DNA of 64,000 nucleotides from Paracoccaceae bacterium (GTDB taxonomy: Bacteria; Pseudomonadota; Alphaproteobacteria; Rhodobacterales; Rhodobacteraceae), in the NCBI GenBank assembly GCA_014239455.1, contig JAAZYV010000018.1, positions 62,001 to 126,000 on the forward strand. The letters run 5' to 3'. The position numbers were made by a program, and so were the translations under genes. The notes beneath the pieces are model-generated. The model was given only the letters and a program-made list of their open reading frames with translations, was not told the origin of the DNA and ran no database searches. Every line of letters begins with the position of its first letter. Within the stretch, counting starts at the first letter, position 1. This document shows positions 35,511-45,145 of the stretch, piece by piece.

Positions 35511-36737
35511 CTAGTTAGACTTTAGTTTGCGTCTCGCTAACATCTTCAATCTCAGGGCGTTAAGTTTAATGAAACCTGTCGCATCTTCTTGGTTGTAAAC
35601 ACCATCATCCTCCTCAAAGGTCACATGTTTTTCAGAATACAAACTTGATCTAGAATTTCTAGCTATGGTCTGTACGTTACCTTTATACAATTTTAGTGTT
35701 ACGGTGCCCTCAACATAATTTTGGCTTTGGTCAATTAAAGCCTGTAACATCTCTCTTTCTGGGGAATACCACAGGCCATTATAAATTAATTCTGCATATT
35801 TAGGCATTAATTCATCCTTGAGATGGGATGCGCCTTGATCAAGAGTTATACTTTCAATAGCTCTATGTGCTTCGAGCAAAATTGTGCCACCAGGGGTTTC
35901 ATAAACCCCTCTAGATTTCATGCCAATGAATCTGCCTTCGACCAAATCTAACCGACCAATTCCATGCTTACTTCCAAGGCGGTTTAGTTCTTCTAATAAT
36001 TCGTGTTTCGTCTTGATCATACCATTTATTGCAATCATATTACCGAAGTTGAAATCAATTTTTACAAACTCCGATTGATCTGGAGCGTCCTCTGGCGAGA
36101 CTGTTCTTTGGTAAACATATTCTGGAGCCATTTCACTCGGATCTTCCAAGATCTTTCCTTCCGAAGAGGTATGCAATAGATTTGCATCAACAGAAAAAGG
36201 GGCTTCACCTCTTTTGTCCTTAGATATTGGAATTTGGTGATTTTCAGCAAATTCTAAAAGTTTAGTTCTACTGGTTAGATCCCATTCTCTCCAGGGACTG
36301 ATGATGTTGATATCAGGGTTTAAGGCATAGCATGATAATTCGAACCGAACTTGGTCATTTCCTTTTCCCGTGGCGCCGTGTGCTATTGCATCAGCGCCTA
36401 CAAAATCTGCTATTTCAATAAGCCTTTTAGCTATTAAAGGTCTTGCAATGGCTGTTCCCAAAAGATATTGGCCCTCGTATTGTGCATTTGCCCTAAACAT
36501 AGGAAAGACGAATTCCTCAACAAATTCTTCTCGCAAGTCTTCAACGAAAACATTTTTTGGATCTACTCCCAGCATTATGGCTTTATTTTTGGCAGGCCCT
36601 AATTCTTCATTTTGACCAAGATCAGCAGTAAAAGTTACAACCTCAGTATTATAATTAACTTGAAGCCATTTTAATATGATGGAAGTATCAAGACCACCTG
36701 AATATGCTAGAACGACTTTTCTCGGTTTATAATTCAT
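35511..36737 (-). CDS. argG: Argininosuccinate synthase
   Basis: [33 protein letters not shown]. Confidence 0.97.
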   Translation of the reverse strand: MNYKPRKVVLAYSGGLDTSIILKWLQVNYNTEVVTFTADLGQNEELGPAKNKAIMLGVDPKNVFVEDLREEFVEEFVFPMFRANAQYEGQYLLGTAIARPLIAKRLIEIADFVGADAIAHGATGKGNDQVRFELSCYALNPDINIISPWREWDLTSRTKLLEFAENHQIPISKDKRGEAPFSVDANLLHTSSEGKILEDPSEMAPEYVYQRTVSPEDAPDQSEFVKIDFNFGNMIAINGMIKTKHELLEELNRLGSKHGIGRLDLVEGRFIGMKSRGVYETPGGTILLEAHRAIESITLDQGASHLKDELMPKYAELIYNGLWYSPEREMLQALIDQSQNYVEGTVTLKLYKGNVQTIARNSRSSLYSEKHVTFEEDDGVYNQEDATGFIKLNALRLKMLARRKLKSN

Positions 36738-36904
36738 TAGTTAAAGGCTCCTATATTTAGTGATTGGGTAACTAATTTTTTTGAGGGTAGCAACTAAAAT
36801 TTAGAATCAATGCATTTTTATCGAGTCCCATTTTATATTACAGTTTGCAAAAACTTAGTGAATGAAGCTATGATGAAACTTAAATATTCAGATCAAAAGA
36901 AAAT

Positions 36905-38098
36905 TTGCACAAAATGGATGATAGAAAAGTAGCTAATTTTGTGTTCAACACAGTGACCGGGTTCCGTTTTGGCTGGGATAGTGTCATGGCTCATTCCGAA
37001 GAAATAATAAAGATATTGGGGCCTAGGTTATTGATTGTTTCTGATCCAGGATTGTCAAAGATTGGTTTGTACAAGCCATTAGTAGATAATTTGATTAAGA
37101 GAGGAACAGAAGTAAGGGTCTTTGATCAAGTAGAACAAGACCCAACTTTAAGAAATCTAGAAATGGCTATTGATTCCGGTGCGGGATTTCTTGCAACAGG
37201 CATTTTAGGCTTTGGCGGAGGATCGCCAATGGATGTGGCAAAATTGACAGCTTTGGTTCTAGGCTCAGGAGAGAACATCGACAGCATATGGGGTGTTAAC
37301 AAAGTAAAAGGTCCACGACTGCCCTTGATATTGGTTCCAACTACGGCTGGTACGGGTTCAGAGGTCACCCCAGTCTCAATTATGACAGTGGAAGATAGAG
37401 AGAAAAGAGGTGTTTCGTCTGCAGTAATTATTCCCGATCTTGCCATCTTGGACCCTTCTCTTACTATGGTTCTTCCTCCAACCATAACTGCTACAACTGG
37501 GATAGATGCAATGGTGCATGCAATTGAGGCATTCACATCTAAAAATAAAAATAATAATTCTCTTTCTCAGAATTTGGCTATGGAGGCCCTTGATTTGTTA
37601 GGGATTTCAATAGTAAAAGCCGTAAGAAAAGGTAAGTCAGACCGTGTTTCAAGGAGTAACATGCTATTGGGATCAATGCTTGCAGGGATGTCCTTTGCTA
37701 ACTCCCCTGTAGCTGGAGTACACGCACTAGCCTATCCTCTTGGCGGTAAATATAAAGTTTCCCATGGGCTATCCAATGCATTACTTTTACCTCACGTGAT
37801 TAGGTTCAACATGCAGGTACCTGCAACCAAAGAGGCTTATGCAAAACTAGCGGGTATTGTTTTCCCAGTTCTTGAAAAGATTGATGATTTAGATCAACGT
37901 GCAGAATCATTTGCAGAAGAATTCACTACTTTAAGTAAGCATTTGAATCTACCCACAAGATTACGAGAAATAAATATACCTGAAAAAGCCTGTAGAGAAA
38001 TGGCTAAAGAGGCTATGAAGCAAGAACGTTTGCTAGTAAATAACCCCAAAACTATCACTCTAGAAGATGCAGAAAAAATATACAAAGCGGCTTGGTAG
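36905..38098 (+). CDS. Iron-containing alcohol dehydrogenase
   Basis: GFGGGSPMDVAKLTAL; LVPTTAGTGSEVTPVSIMT; GVHALAYPLGGKYKVSHGLSNALLLPHVIRFN. Confidence 0.9.
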   Translation: MHKMDDRKVANFVFNTVTGFRFGWDSVMAHSEEIIKILGPRLLIVSDPGLSKIGLYKPLVDNLIKRGTEVRVFDQVEQDPTLRNLEMAIDSGAGFLATGILGFGGGSPMDVAKLTALVLGSGENIDSIWGVNKVKGPRLPLILVPTTAGTGSEVTPVSIMTVEDREKRGVSSAVIIPDLAILDPSLTMVLPPTITATTGIDAMVHAIEAFTSKNKNNNSLSQNLAMEALDLLGISIVKAVRKGKSDRVSRSNMLLGSMLAGMSFANSPVAGVHALAYPLGGKYKVSHGLSNALLLPHVIRFNMQVPATKEAYAKLAGIVFPVLEKIDDLDQRAESFAEEFTTLSKHLNLPTRLREINIPEKACREMAKEAMKQERLLVNNPKTITLEDAEKIYKAAW

Positions 38099-38175
38099 GA
38101 ATTGATAGGTTCAAATTTAGATTTTCTAGTTATTATTGTGTCCAATGCCCCTCATATTGGTTGAGTCTAAATCCC

Positions 38176-38973
38176 ATGTCTGATCCTCCTTTGAGCTACA
38201 TAGAATTTCTTGGAAATGATGTGGGGAAAGAGAATATAATTTTCTTAACGCACGGTCTTTTTGGATCAAAAAGAAACTGGGTTAATACTGCGAAGTCATT
38301 AAGTGAAAGACTTAATCGACATGTGGTTGCAATTGATCTCAGAAATCATGGTTCATCATTCTGGTCTAAAACTCATGATTACCTATCTTTAGGTCGAGAT
38401 TTGATAAAATTAGCTGATTATTTTGGGCAAAAAGTGGATCTTGTTGGACACTCTATGGGGGGAAAAGCAGTTATGAGTGCTAGTTTAATAAATCCTCACA
38501 ATTTTGGTAAGCTTGTGGTGGTTGATATTAGTCCAGTCACTTATTTTCATTCTGAGTTTATGGACTTCATCTGGGGGATGAAGCAATTAGATTTAGCTCA
38601 AATAAATTCCCGTAGTCAAGCTGACCAAATTCTATCAGATCATGTTCCAGATCAAAAAATTAGAAGCTTTTTATTACAAAATATGATTCGTAAGGAAACT
38701 GGCAATTATGATTGGGAAATAAATCTTCATTCTATAGAAGAGAATATAAGGTTTATACTATCTTTTCCACAATATCAAAGCCAATTCCTAGGCCAAACAC
38801 TTTTTCTTAAAGGTCAAGAATCTTCCTATGTTTCAGAAAGTAGCATCACTGAAATTAAAAAGTATTTCCCACAAAACACTATTGAAGAGATTAATCAGGC
38901 TGGTCATTGGCCTCACGTTGAACAGCCAAAATCATTTCAAGATAAATTGGTACGATTTATTAGAGAATTTTAG
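38176..38973 (+). CDS. Alpha/beta hydrolase (YbfF-like)
   Basis: FLTHGLFGSKRNWVNTAKSL; VDLVGHSMGGKAVMSASLI; start moved to MSDPPLSY. Confidence 0.88.
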   Translation: MSDPPLSYIEFLGNDVGKENIIFLTHGLFGSKRNWVNTAKSLSERLNRHVVAIDLRNHGSSFWSKTHDYLSLGRDLIKLADYFGQKVDLVGHSMGGKAVMSASLINPHNFGKLVVVDISPVTYFHSEFMDFIWGMKQLDLAQINSRSQADQILSDHVPDQKIRSFLLQNMIRKETGNYDWEINLHSIEENIRFILSFPQYQSQFLGQTLFLKGQESSYVSESSITEIKKYFPQNTIEEINQAGHWPHVEQPKSFQDKLVRFIREF

Positions 38974-38989
38974 CTAAATCTCAATGAAA

Positions 38990-40168
38990 TTATGGACGTT
39001 CAATCGCCAAAGCTATTCCCTGTCCACCGCCTATGCACATTGTAATTAGTCCTAAAGAACCATCCAATCTTTCTAATTCGTGAATGGCTTTTATGACGAG
39101 AATAGTTCCCGTGGCGCCAATCGGATGACCTAATGCTATTGCCCCACCATTTGGATTAACTATTTCGGGGTCCAAATTTAATTCCTGTGATACTGCACAG
39201 GCTTGTGCAGCGAAAGCCTCATTGCTTTCAATTACGTCAAAATCTTGGGTGGATAAACCCGTTTTCTTGAGCAATTTCTCCACGGCAATAATTGGTCCAA
39301 TCCCCATTACCTCCGGCCTAACGCCAGAATGAGCGTAACCCCTTATTTTGGCTCTAATCTTGAGCCCTAAAGCATTAGAAGCATTTGTAGTTCCTAAGAC
39401 TATAGCGGCTGCACCATCGTTGAGACCGGAAGAGTTCCCAGCAGTGACAGTTCCATCTTTTTTAAAAACTGGATTGAGAGATAAGAGATTTTCCTTGTTT
39501 GTATACTTGGGGTGTTCATCTAATTCAAAGGAATTTTTCTTGGAATCTTTCCCAATCTCTATTGGCACTATTTGGTCTGAGAAATAACCCTTTGAAATGG
39601 CATTAGCCGCTCTAGTCTGACTTTCTAAAGAAAAATCATCCTGCATTTGCCGAGAAATTCCATACTCTTTAGCAACATTTTCTGCAGTTATTCCCATGTG
39701 ACCCGTATCAAATGGACAGTTTAGTGCTCCTAGCATCATATCTTCGACCATAGAGTCACCCATCCTTTTTCCCCACCTATTTGATTTAATTATGTGAGGT
39801 GATTTGCTCATGTTTTCTGTACCACCTGCGAGCCCAAATTCCGCATCACCTAATGATAGTGATTGTATTATAGAAACTAACGCCTGAAGTCCTGAACCGC
39901 ATAGACGGTTTACATTCATAGCAGCTACACTTATCGGAATGCCCGCATTTAATGAAATCACTCTAGACAAGTACATATCTTTTGGTTCTGTATTGATCAC
40001 ATGACCAAAAACTACATGCTCTATTCTTTTCTTTTCAACCCCAGAATTCTTGATAGCATCTTTTGCTACTAATGTACCAAGATCAATTGGGGAAGCAGAT
40101 TTAAGTGAGCCCCCAAAACTACCAATGGCAGTTCTTGAGCCTGACAATATAACCACTTCTTCAGTCAT
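38990..40168 (-). CDS. Acetyl-CoA acetyltransferase (thiolase)
   Basis: VVILSGSRTAIGSFGGSL; NRLCGSGLQALVSI; NPNGGAIALGHPIGATG; start moved to MTEEVVIL. Confidence 0.94.
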   Translation of the reverse strand: MTEEVVILSGSRTAIGSFGGSLKSASPIDLGTLVAKDAIKNSGVEKKRIEHVVFGHVINTEPKDMYLSRVISLNAGIPISVAAMNVNRLCGSGLQALVSIIQSLSLGDAEFGLAGGTENMSKSPHIIKSNRWGKRMGDSMVEDMMLGALNCPFDTGHMGITAENVAKEYGISRQMQDDFSLESQTRAANAISKGYFSDQIVPIEIGKDSKKNSFELDEHPKYTNKENLLSLNPVFKKDGTVTAGNSSGLNDGAAAIVLGTTNASNALGLKIRAKIRGYAHSGVRPEVMGIGPIIAVEKLLKKTGLSTQDFDVIESNEAFAAQACAVSQELNLDPEIVNPNGGAIALGHPIGATGTILVIKAIHELERLDGSLGLITMCIGGGQGIALAIERP

Positions 40169-40333
40169 GAAATATATAATCCTTTTGATTTGCAAAAATC
40201 TTACTAAGTGAAATTTTTTTTTAATTATGATCAATACTAACTTCAAATATTGGTCTTGCCAAATGGTTATACACTAGTAGTTTGGTGGTGGGATAATCAA
40301 TTTGGTTCAGTTTAGGTTTTAGAAGGATAGGAC

Positions 40334-41197
40334 ATGACTCGAACAGTTTTTGTTAACGGCACATACGTGGATGAGATGGAAGCTAAGGTGTCCGTATTTG
40401 ATAGGGGCTTTTTATTTAGTGATGCAGTTTATGAAGTTACTGCAGTTATTGAGAAAAAGCTAGTTTCTTGGGAAGGCCATACAGGCAGAATGAGAAGATC
40501 TTTAGGCGAAATAGGAATAAATCTGGATATGTCTAATGATCATCTCCTAGAGGTTCACAGAAAACTCCTAGAACTCAATGAAGTGCAGGAGGGTTTAGTT
40601 TATTTGCAAATTACCCGGGGAGGAGCTGCTGATCGTGATTTTGAGTTTCCTGACAGAACTATTGTAAAGCCCACCACAGTTCTTTTTACTCAAGAAAAGA
40701 ACTTAATACATAATCAGAAATTGGATTCAGGATTAAAAGTCATTTCTTTTCCCGATTTGCGATGGGGTAGATCTGACATTAAAAGCACCCAACTTCTTTA
40801 TGCTTCTATGATTAAGCAAAAAGCATTGGATCAAGGGAAGGATGAAGCTTGGTTTGTGAAAGATGGTTTAGTTATTGAGGGGAGTTCAAATAACACTTTC
40901 ATTCTTTCTCAGGATGGGAAATTGATAACTAGGAATTTGTCACGTGATATTTTAGCAGGTATTACTAGAGACGCTATACTAGAATATTCTAAAAGCTCTG
41001 GCTATATCATAGAAGAAAGACCGTTCTCAGTAGAAGAAGCTAAGAAATCAAAAGAAGCCTTTATATGTTCATCCACCACATTTATTTTGCCTGTAGTGGA
41101 AATAGATGATTGTAAAATTGGATCTGGTAAGCCTGGAAAAAATACTTTGAAGTTAAGAGAAATCTACATAAAAAATATAACGAAAGAGCTAGTTTGA
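40334..41197 (+). CDS. D-amino-acid aminotransferase / class IV aminotransferase
   Basis: VFVNGTYVDEMEAKVSVFDRGFLFSDAVYEVTAVI; DIKSTQLLYASMIKQKA; EGSSNNTFIL. Confidence 0.9.
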   Translation: MTRTVFVNGTYVDEMEAKVSVFDRGFLFSDAVYEVTAVIEKKLVSWEGHTGRMRRSLGEIGINLDMSNDHLLEVHRKLLELNEVQEGLVYLQITRGGAADRDFEFPDRTIVKPTTVLFTQEKNLIHNQKLDSGLKVISFPDLRWGRSDIKSTQLLYASMIKQKALDQGKDEAWFVKDGLVIEGSSNNTFILSQDGKLITRNLSRDILAGITRDAILEYSKSSGYIIEERPFSVEEAKKSKEAFICSSTTFILPVVEIDDCKIGSGKPGKNTLKLREIYIKNITKELV

Positions 41198-41497
41198 ATC
41201 TAGTTTGTCATTCATTTTCATTACCTGTGCTATCTCTTCCTCAGACCTTTTGGTTTGATATTTTTCTTTCCAGGTTTTGTAAGGCATCCCATAGACTAAT
41301 TCTTGGCCATCTTCTTTGTCCATTTCCAGGCCAATTTTTTGTGCTTCCTCTGTATACCAACGTGATAGACAATTACGACAAAATCCAGCCAGATTCATTA
41401 AATCCACATTTTGTACATCAACTCTTTTTGACAAGTGATCTAAAAGCCGCCTGAATGTGGCAGCCTCCAGTACTTCGTTTTTTTTCTTAATCATCAA
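41189..41497 (-). CDS. DUF1244 family protein
   Basis: EAATFRRLLDHLSKRVDVQNVDLMNLAGFCRNCLSRWY...YGMPYKTWKEKYQ. Confidence 0.92.
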   Translation of the reverse strand: MMIKKKNEVLEAATFRRLLDHLSKRVDVQNVDLMNLAGFCRNCLSRWYTEEAQKIGLEMDKEDGQELVYGMPYKTWKEKYQTKRSEEEIAQVMKMNDKLDSN

Positions 41498-41708
41498 AAC
41501 TACCTAATCCATATGAGTAATGATACTTTAATGATCTCTGGCTGGTTAATCAAGTTTGTTAAGCTTTTATATTATAGTAAACCAAAGTGCAGGCGTCTTT
41601 TTTAAGGTGCTTATTTATCACATGCTTTAGCTTTGTTTCAACGTAAGAAAAAAAGGGTTAATTTATTACATATTTTCATTATTGTCCGCTTGAGGCTTTC
41701 TGCTGATT

Positions 41709-43196
41709 ATGGATGGTATAGATTTTTTTGAGGTTTTTGTGGCCAAAGGATTGAGAAGGAATAGGAATGTTAAGATAGTAGCCACTTTAGGCCCAGCATC
41801 TAGTTCAGAGAGTGTAGTGGAAAAACTCTTTGAAGAAGGGGTAGATGTTTTCCGGCTAAATTTGAGTCATGGAACACATGATGAAATAAGGAAAAGACAT
41901 CAGACTATAAGAACCGTTGAGGAAAAATTTGGTAGACCAATTTGCATTTTAGCAGACCTGCAAGGTCCCAAGTTGAGATGTGGTAAATTTAAAGATCAAG
42001 AAGTTGAGTTGATTGTTGGAAAATCATTTAGATTTGATGACAAAGATATTTTGGGAGATTTTCATCGAGTAAATGTACCTGATTTTAAGGTTTTCCAGGA
42101 TCTAAACATTGGTTCTACCATTTTGGTCAATGATGGAAAAATACGATTGATAGTCAGAGCAATCGGTAAGGACTTTGTTGATACCGAAGTGGTGGTAGGG
42201 GGTATAGTTTCGGACAGGAAAGGTATTAATGTTCCAGATCAAGTTTTACCCCTCTCGGCACTTTCTCAGAAAGATAGGAGTGATTTGGAGTTTGTTTGTG
42301 CTCTAGGTATTGAATGGTTGGGGTTGTCATTTGTTCAAAGAGCTTCTGATATTACAGATGCCAGAAAGTTGGTTAAAGGTAGAGCGGCAATTTTGGCAAA
42401 AATTGAAAAGCCATCCGCTGTTGAGGCTTTTAATCAAATTCTCGAAGAAACAGATGCGGTAATGGTAGCGAGAGGGGATCTTGGTGTTGAGCTACCTATC
42501 GAAACATTACCCCCAATTCAAAAGCGTCTCGTTAGACAGTGTCGGGCTTCTGGTAAACCAGTCATAGTGGCCACACAAATGATGGAGAGTATGATAACAT
42601 CACCAGTTCCAACAAGAGCCGAGGTGTCCGACGTGGCACAAGCAATTTATGAGGGTGCTGATGCTATAATGCTATCTGCAGAAAGTGCTGTAGGACATTA
42701 TCCTGTGGAAGCTGTTAGGACAATGAACAGTATCGCTACTGAAGTTGAAAAAGAGGAAACTTATCGACAAGTAATAGAATCTTCAAGAACACCATTGAAG
42801 AGGGGTGTTTCTGATGCAATAACAGTTGCAGCAAGAGAAGTTGCCGAAACTACTAACATAAAGGTCATTTGTTGTTTTACCCATACTGGGACCACGGCTG
42901 CTCTGACTTCACGGGAGAGACCGCGAGTTCCAATAATAGCACTTACTCCAAATATCGGTATAGCTAGGCGGATAACTCTTAACTGGGGTCTTCATTGTGT
43001 CGTAACTGAAGAACTTAACAGATTTAAGATGGCTGTTGTTAATGCTGCAAAGGCCGCCAGGTTGTATGGTTTTGCAAAGGACAAGGATAAAATCATCGTA
43101 ATAGCGGGGGTGCCTTTCAATGTACCAGGAACGACAAATATACTCAGAGTTGCGCCAGCTGATGAAAAGCAGATTTTTGAGGGTGAGATTAGCTGA
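41709..43196 (+). CDS. pyk: Pyruvate kinase
   Basis: RRNRNVKIVATLGPASSSESVVEKLFEEGVDVFRLNLSHG; MVARGDLGVELP; ATQMMESMI. Confidence 0.97.
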   Translation: MDGIDFFEVFVAKGLRRNRNVKIVATLGPASSSESVVEKLFEEGVDVFRLNLSHGTHDEIRKRHQTIRTVEEKFGRPICILADLQGPKLRCGKFKDQEVELIVGKSFRFDDKDILGDFHRVNVPDFKVFQDLNIGSTILVNDGKIRLIVRAIGKDFVDTEVVVGGIVSDRKGINVPDQVLPLSALSQKDRSDLEFVCALGIEWLGLSFVQRASDITDARKLVKGRAAILAKIEKPSAVEAFNQILEETDAVMVARGDLGVELPIETLPPIQKRLVRQCRASGKPVIVATQMMESMITSPVPTRAEVSDVAQAIYEGADAIMLSAESAVGHYPVEAVRTMNSIATEVEKEETYRQVIESSRTPLKRGVSDAITVAAREVAETTNIKVICCFTHTGTTAALTSRERPRVPIIALTPNIGIARRITLNWGLHCVVTEELNRFKMAVVNAAKAARLYGFAKDKDKIIVIAGVPFNVPGTTNILRVAPADEKQIFEGEIS

Positions 43197-43313
43197 GTTG
43201 TTTTTTTCAGTATGCGAACAACTGGCCAATTACTATCTTTTGACTTGCATATTTTATGAATTAAGAATAAGAAACTTCGAACTGTATAATCTGTCGGGAA
43301 GTGGTAAGAATTT

Positions 43314-43514
43314 ATGCCTAAGATGAAAACAAAGTCGGGTGCAAAAAAACGTTTTAAACCTACGGCTTCAGGATTGCTTAAATCGGCTCAGGCTGGCAAA
43401 AGACATGGAATGATAAAGAGATCTAGAAAGTTTATCAGGAATGCTCGCGGTACCACAACCCTTTCTAAGGCCGATGAAGGTATCGTTAAAACTTACATGC
43501 CATATGCAAGATAA
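43314..43514 (+). CDS. rpmI: 50S ribosomal protein L35
   Basis: [20 protein letters not shown]. Confidence 0.97.
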   Translation: MPKMKTKSGAKKRFKPTASGLLKSAQAGKRHGMIKRSRKFIRNARGTTTLSKADEGIVKTYMPYAR

Positions 43515-43525
43515 AGGATGACGGA

Positions 43526-43888
43526 ATGTCACGTGTTAGACCAGGTCCGGTTACTAGAGCTAGACACAAAAAAGTAATAAAGGCAGCAAAAGGCCATTAT
43601 GGAGCCCGTAGTAGAACATTTCGGTCAGCTGCACAATCTGTGGATAAGGCCCTTCAGTATGCTACCCGAGATAGAAGAGTAAAGAAAAGGACCTTCAGGT
43701 CTCTCTGGATCCAGAGAATAAATGCTGCAGTTAGGGCTTTAGATCCCACATGTACTTACAGTAAATTCATGAATGGAATATTAAAGGCGGAGATAGAAGT
43801 AGATCGAAAAATTCTTGCTGAGCTCGCAATAAGTGAACCAGAGGCCTTTAAAAAGATATTTGAGATCGCTCGATCAAGATTAGCATAG
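43526..43888 (+). CDS. rplT: 50S ribosomal protein L20
   Basis: [39 protein letters not shown]. Confidence 0.98.
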   Translation: MSRVRPGPVTRARHKKVIKAAKGHYGARSRTFRSAAQSVDKALQYATRDRRVKKRTFRSLWIQRINAAVRALDPTCTYSKFMNGILKAEIEVDRKILAELAISEPEAFKKIFEIARSRLA

Positions 43889-44030
43889 ATGACCTTATAA
43901 GGGAATTCCTAGGAAACGTTTTAAAAGGTCTCAATCTTGCGGAACACTGAAGCTCAAAGATTGTCTCAGATTTAAGGGTGACATTCTACTTTGGGATATG
44001 TGAAAATTTTTAGATTTGGTGGTGCTTAGC

Positions 44031-45113
44031 ATGGATGATATAGATGAAATGGAAAAAAGCTATCTAGTTTCAATATCTTCTGCTTCATCTTTAGATGATT
44101 TAGAAAAAATTAGAGTTAAGGGACTTGGAAAAAAAGGTGAAGTTACCAGCCTTATGAAGTCGATAGGGTCGATGGAAGAAACTGAACGAAGAGTCAGAGC
44201 TCCAAAACTTAATTTTCTTAAGTCCAGGATAATTAAAGAGATAGAAAAGAAAAAGACACTTATTACTGAAGAGAATATCAACGAACGAATTAGTAAAGAG
44301 TGGTTGGATGTTTCAAGACCTTCGAGGCCTTCTAAAATGGGAAAGATACATCCTATCAGCCAAGTAACCGATGAAGTGGTCGAAATTTTCTCAGATTTGG
44401 GCTTTTCTATAGCTGAGGGTCCTCAGGTTGAAAGTGATTGGTATAATTTTGATGCGCTAAATATTCCTCCTGAACATCCCGCAAGGCAGGAGTTTGACAC
44501 ATTTTATGTCAACTCTAGTTCCGACTCTGAATCCCCACCCCATGTTTTGAGAACTCATACAAGCCCTGTTCAGATCCGTCACATGGAGAAAAAGGGTGGA
44601 GTTCCCTGCCGAATAATAGTACCTGGCAAAGTTTTCCGCTCAGATTACGACCAGACACATACCCCAATGTTTAATCAGCTGGAAGGTTTGGCTATCGATA
44701 AGGATCTCACAATGAGTCACTTGAAGTGGACCTTAGAGGAATTCTGTAGAGCATTTTTTGAAATAGGGGACATAGAATTAAGGTTTAGATCCAGTCATTT
44801 TCCATTCACTGAACCTAGTGCTGAAGTAGATATTAGGTGTTCTTGGGAAGATAACATGTTGAAACTTGGACAAGGCGACAGTTGGTTAGAGATCTTAGGG
44901 TCTGGCATGGTACATCCTAAGGTTCTAAAAGCCTGTAATGTTGATCCAAATTGTTATCAGGGGTTTGCATTTGGAATGGGCATAGATAGATTAGCAATGC
45001 TCAAATATGGTATTCCTGATCTGCGTTCATTTTTTGAAGGAGACGTGCGTTGGTTAGAGCATTATGGATTTAATCCGCTTGAAAAACCTTCGATACACAG
45101 CGGTTTAACATAA
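44031..45113 (+). CDS. pheS: Phenylalanine--tRNA ligase subunit alpha
   Basis: Class II motifs, [26 protein letters not shown] at 44031 preferred over the track start at 44016. Confidence 0.96.
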   Translation: MDDIDEMEKSYLVSISSASSLDDLEKIRVKGLGKKGEVTSLMKSIGSMEETERRVRAPKLNFLKSRIIKEIEKKKTLITEENINERISKEWLDVSRPSRPSKMGKIHPISQVTDEVVEIFSDLGFSIAEGPQVESDWYNFDALNIPPEHPARQEFDTFYVNSSSDSESPPHVLRTHTSPVQIRHMEKKGGVPCRIIVPGKVFRSDYDQTHTPMFNQLEGLAIDKDLTMSHLKWTLEEFCRAFFEIGDIELRFRSSHFPFTEPSAEVDIRCSWEDNMLKLGQGDSWLEILGSGMVHPKVLKACNVDPNCYQGFAFGMGIDRLAMLKYGIPDLRSFFEGDVRWLEHYGFNPLEKPSIHSGLT

Positions 45114-45145
45114 ATTTTTGGAAGAAATAGCTAGGGTAGTTTGAA

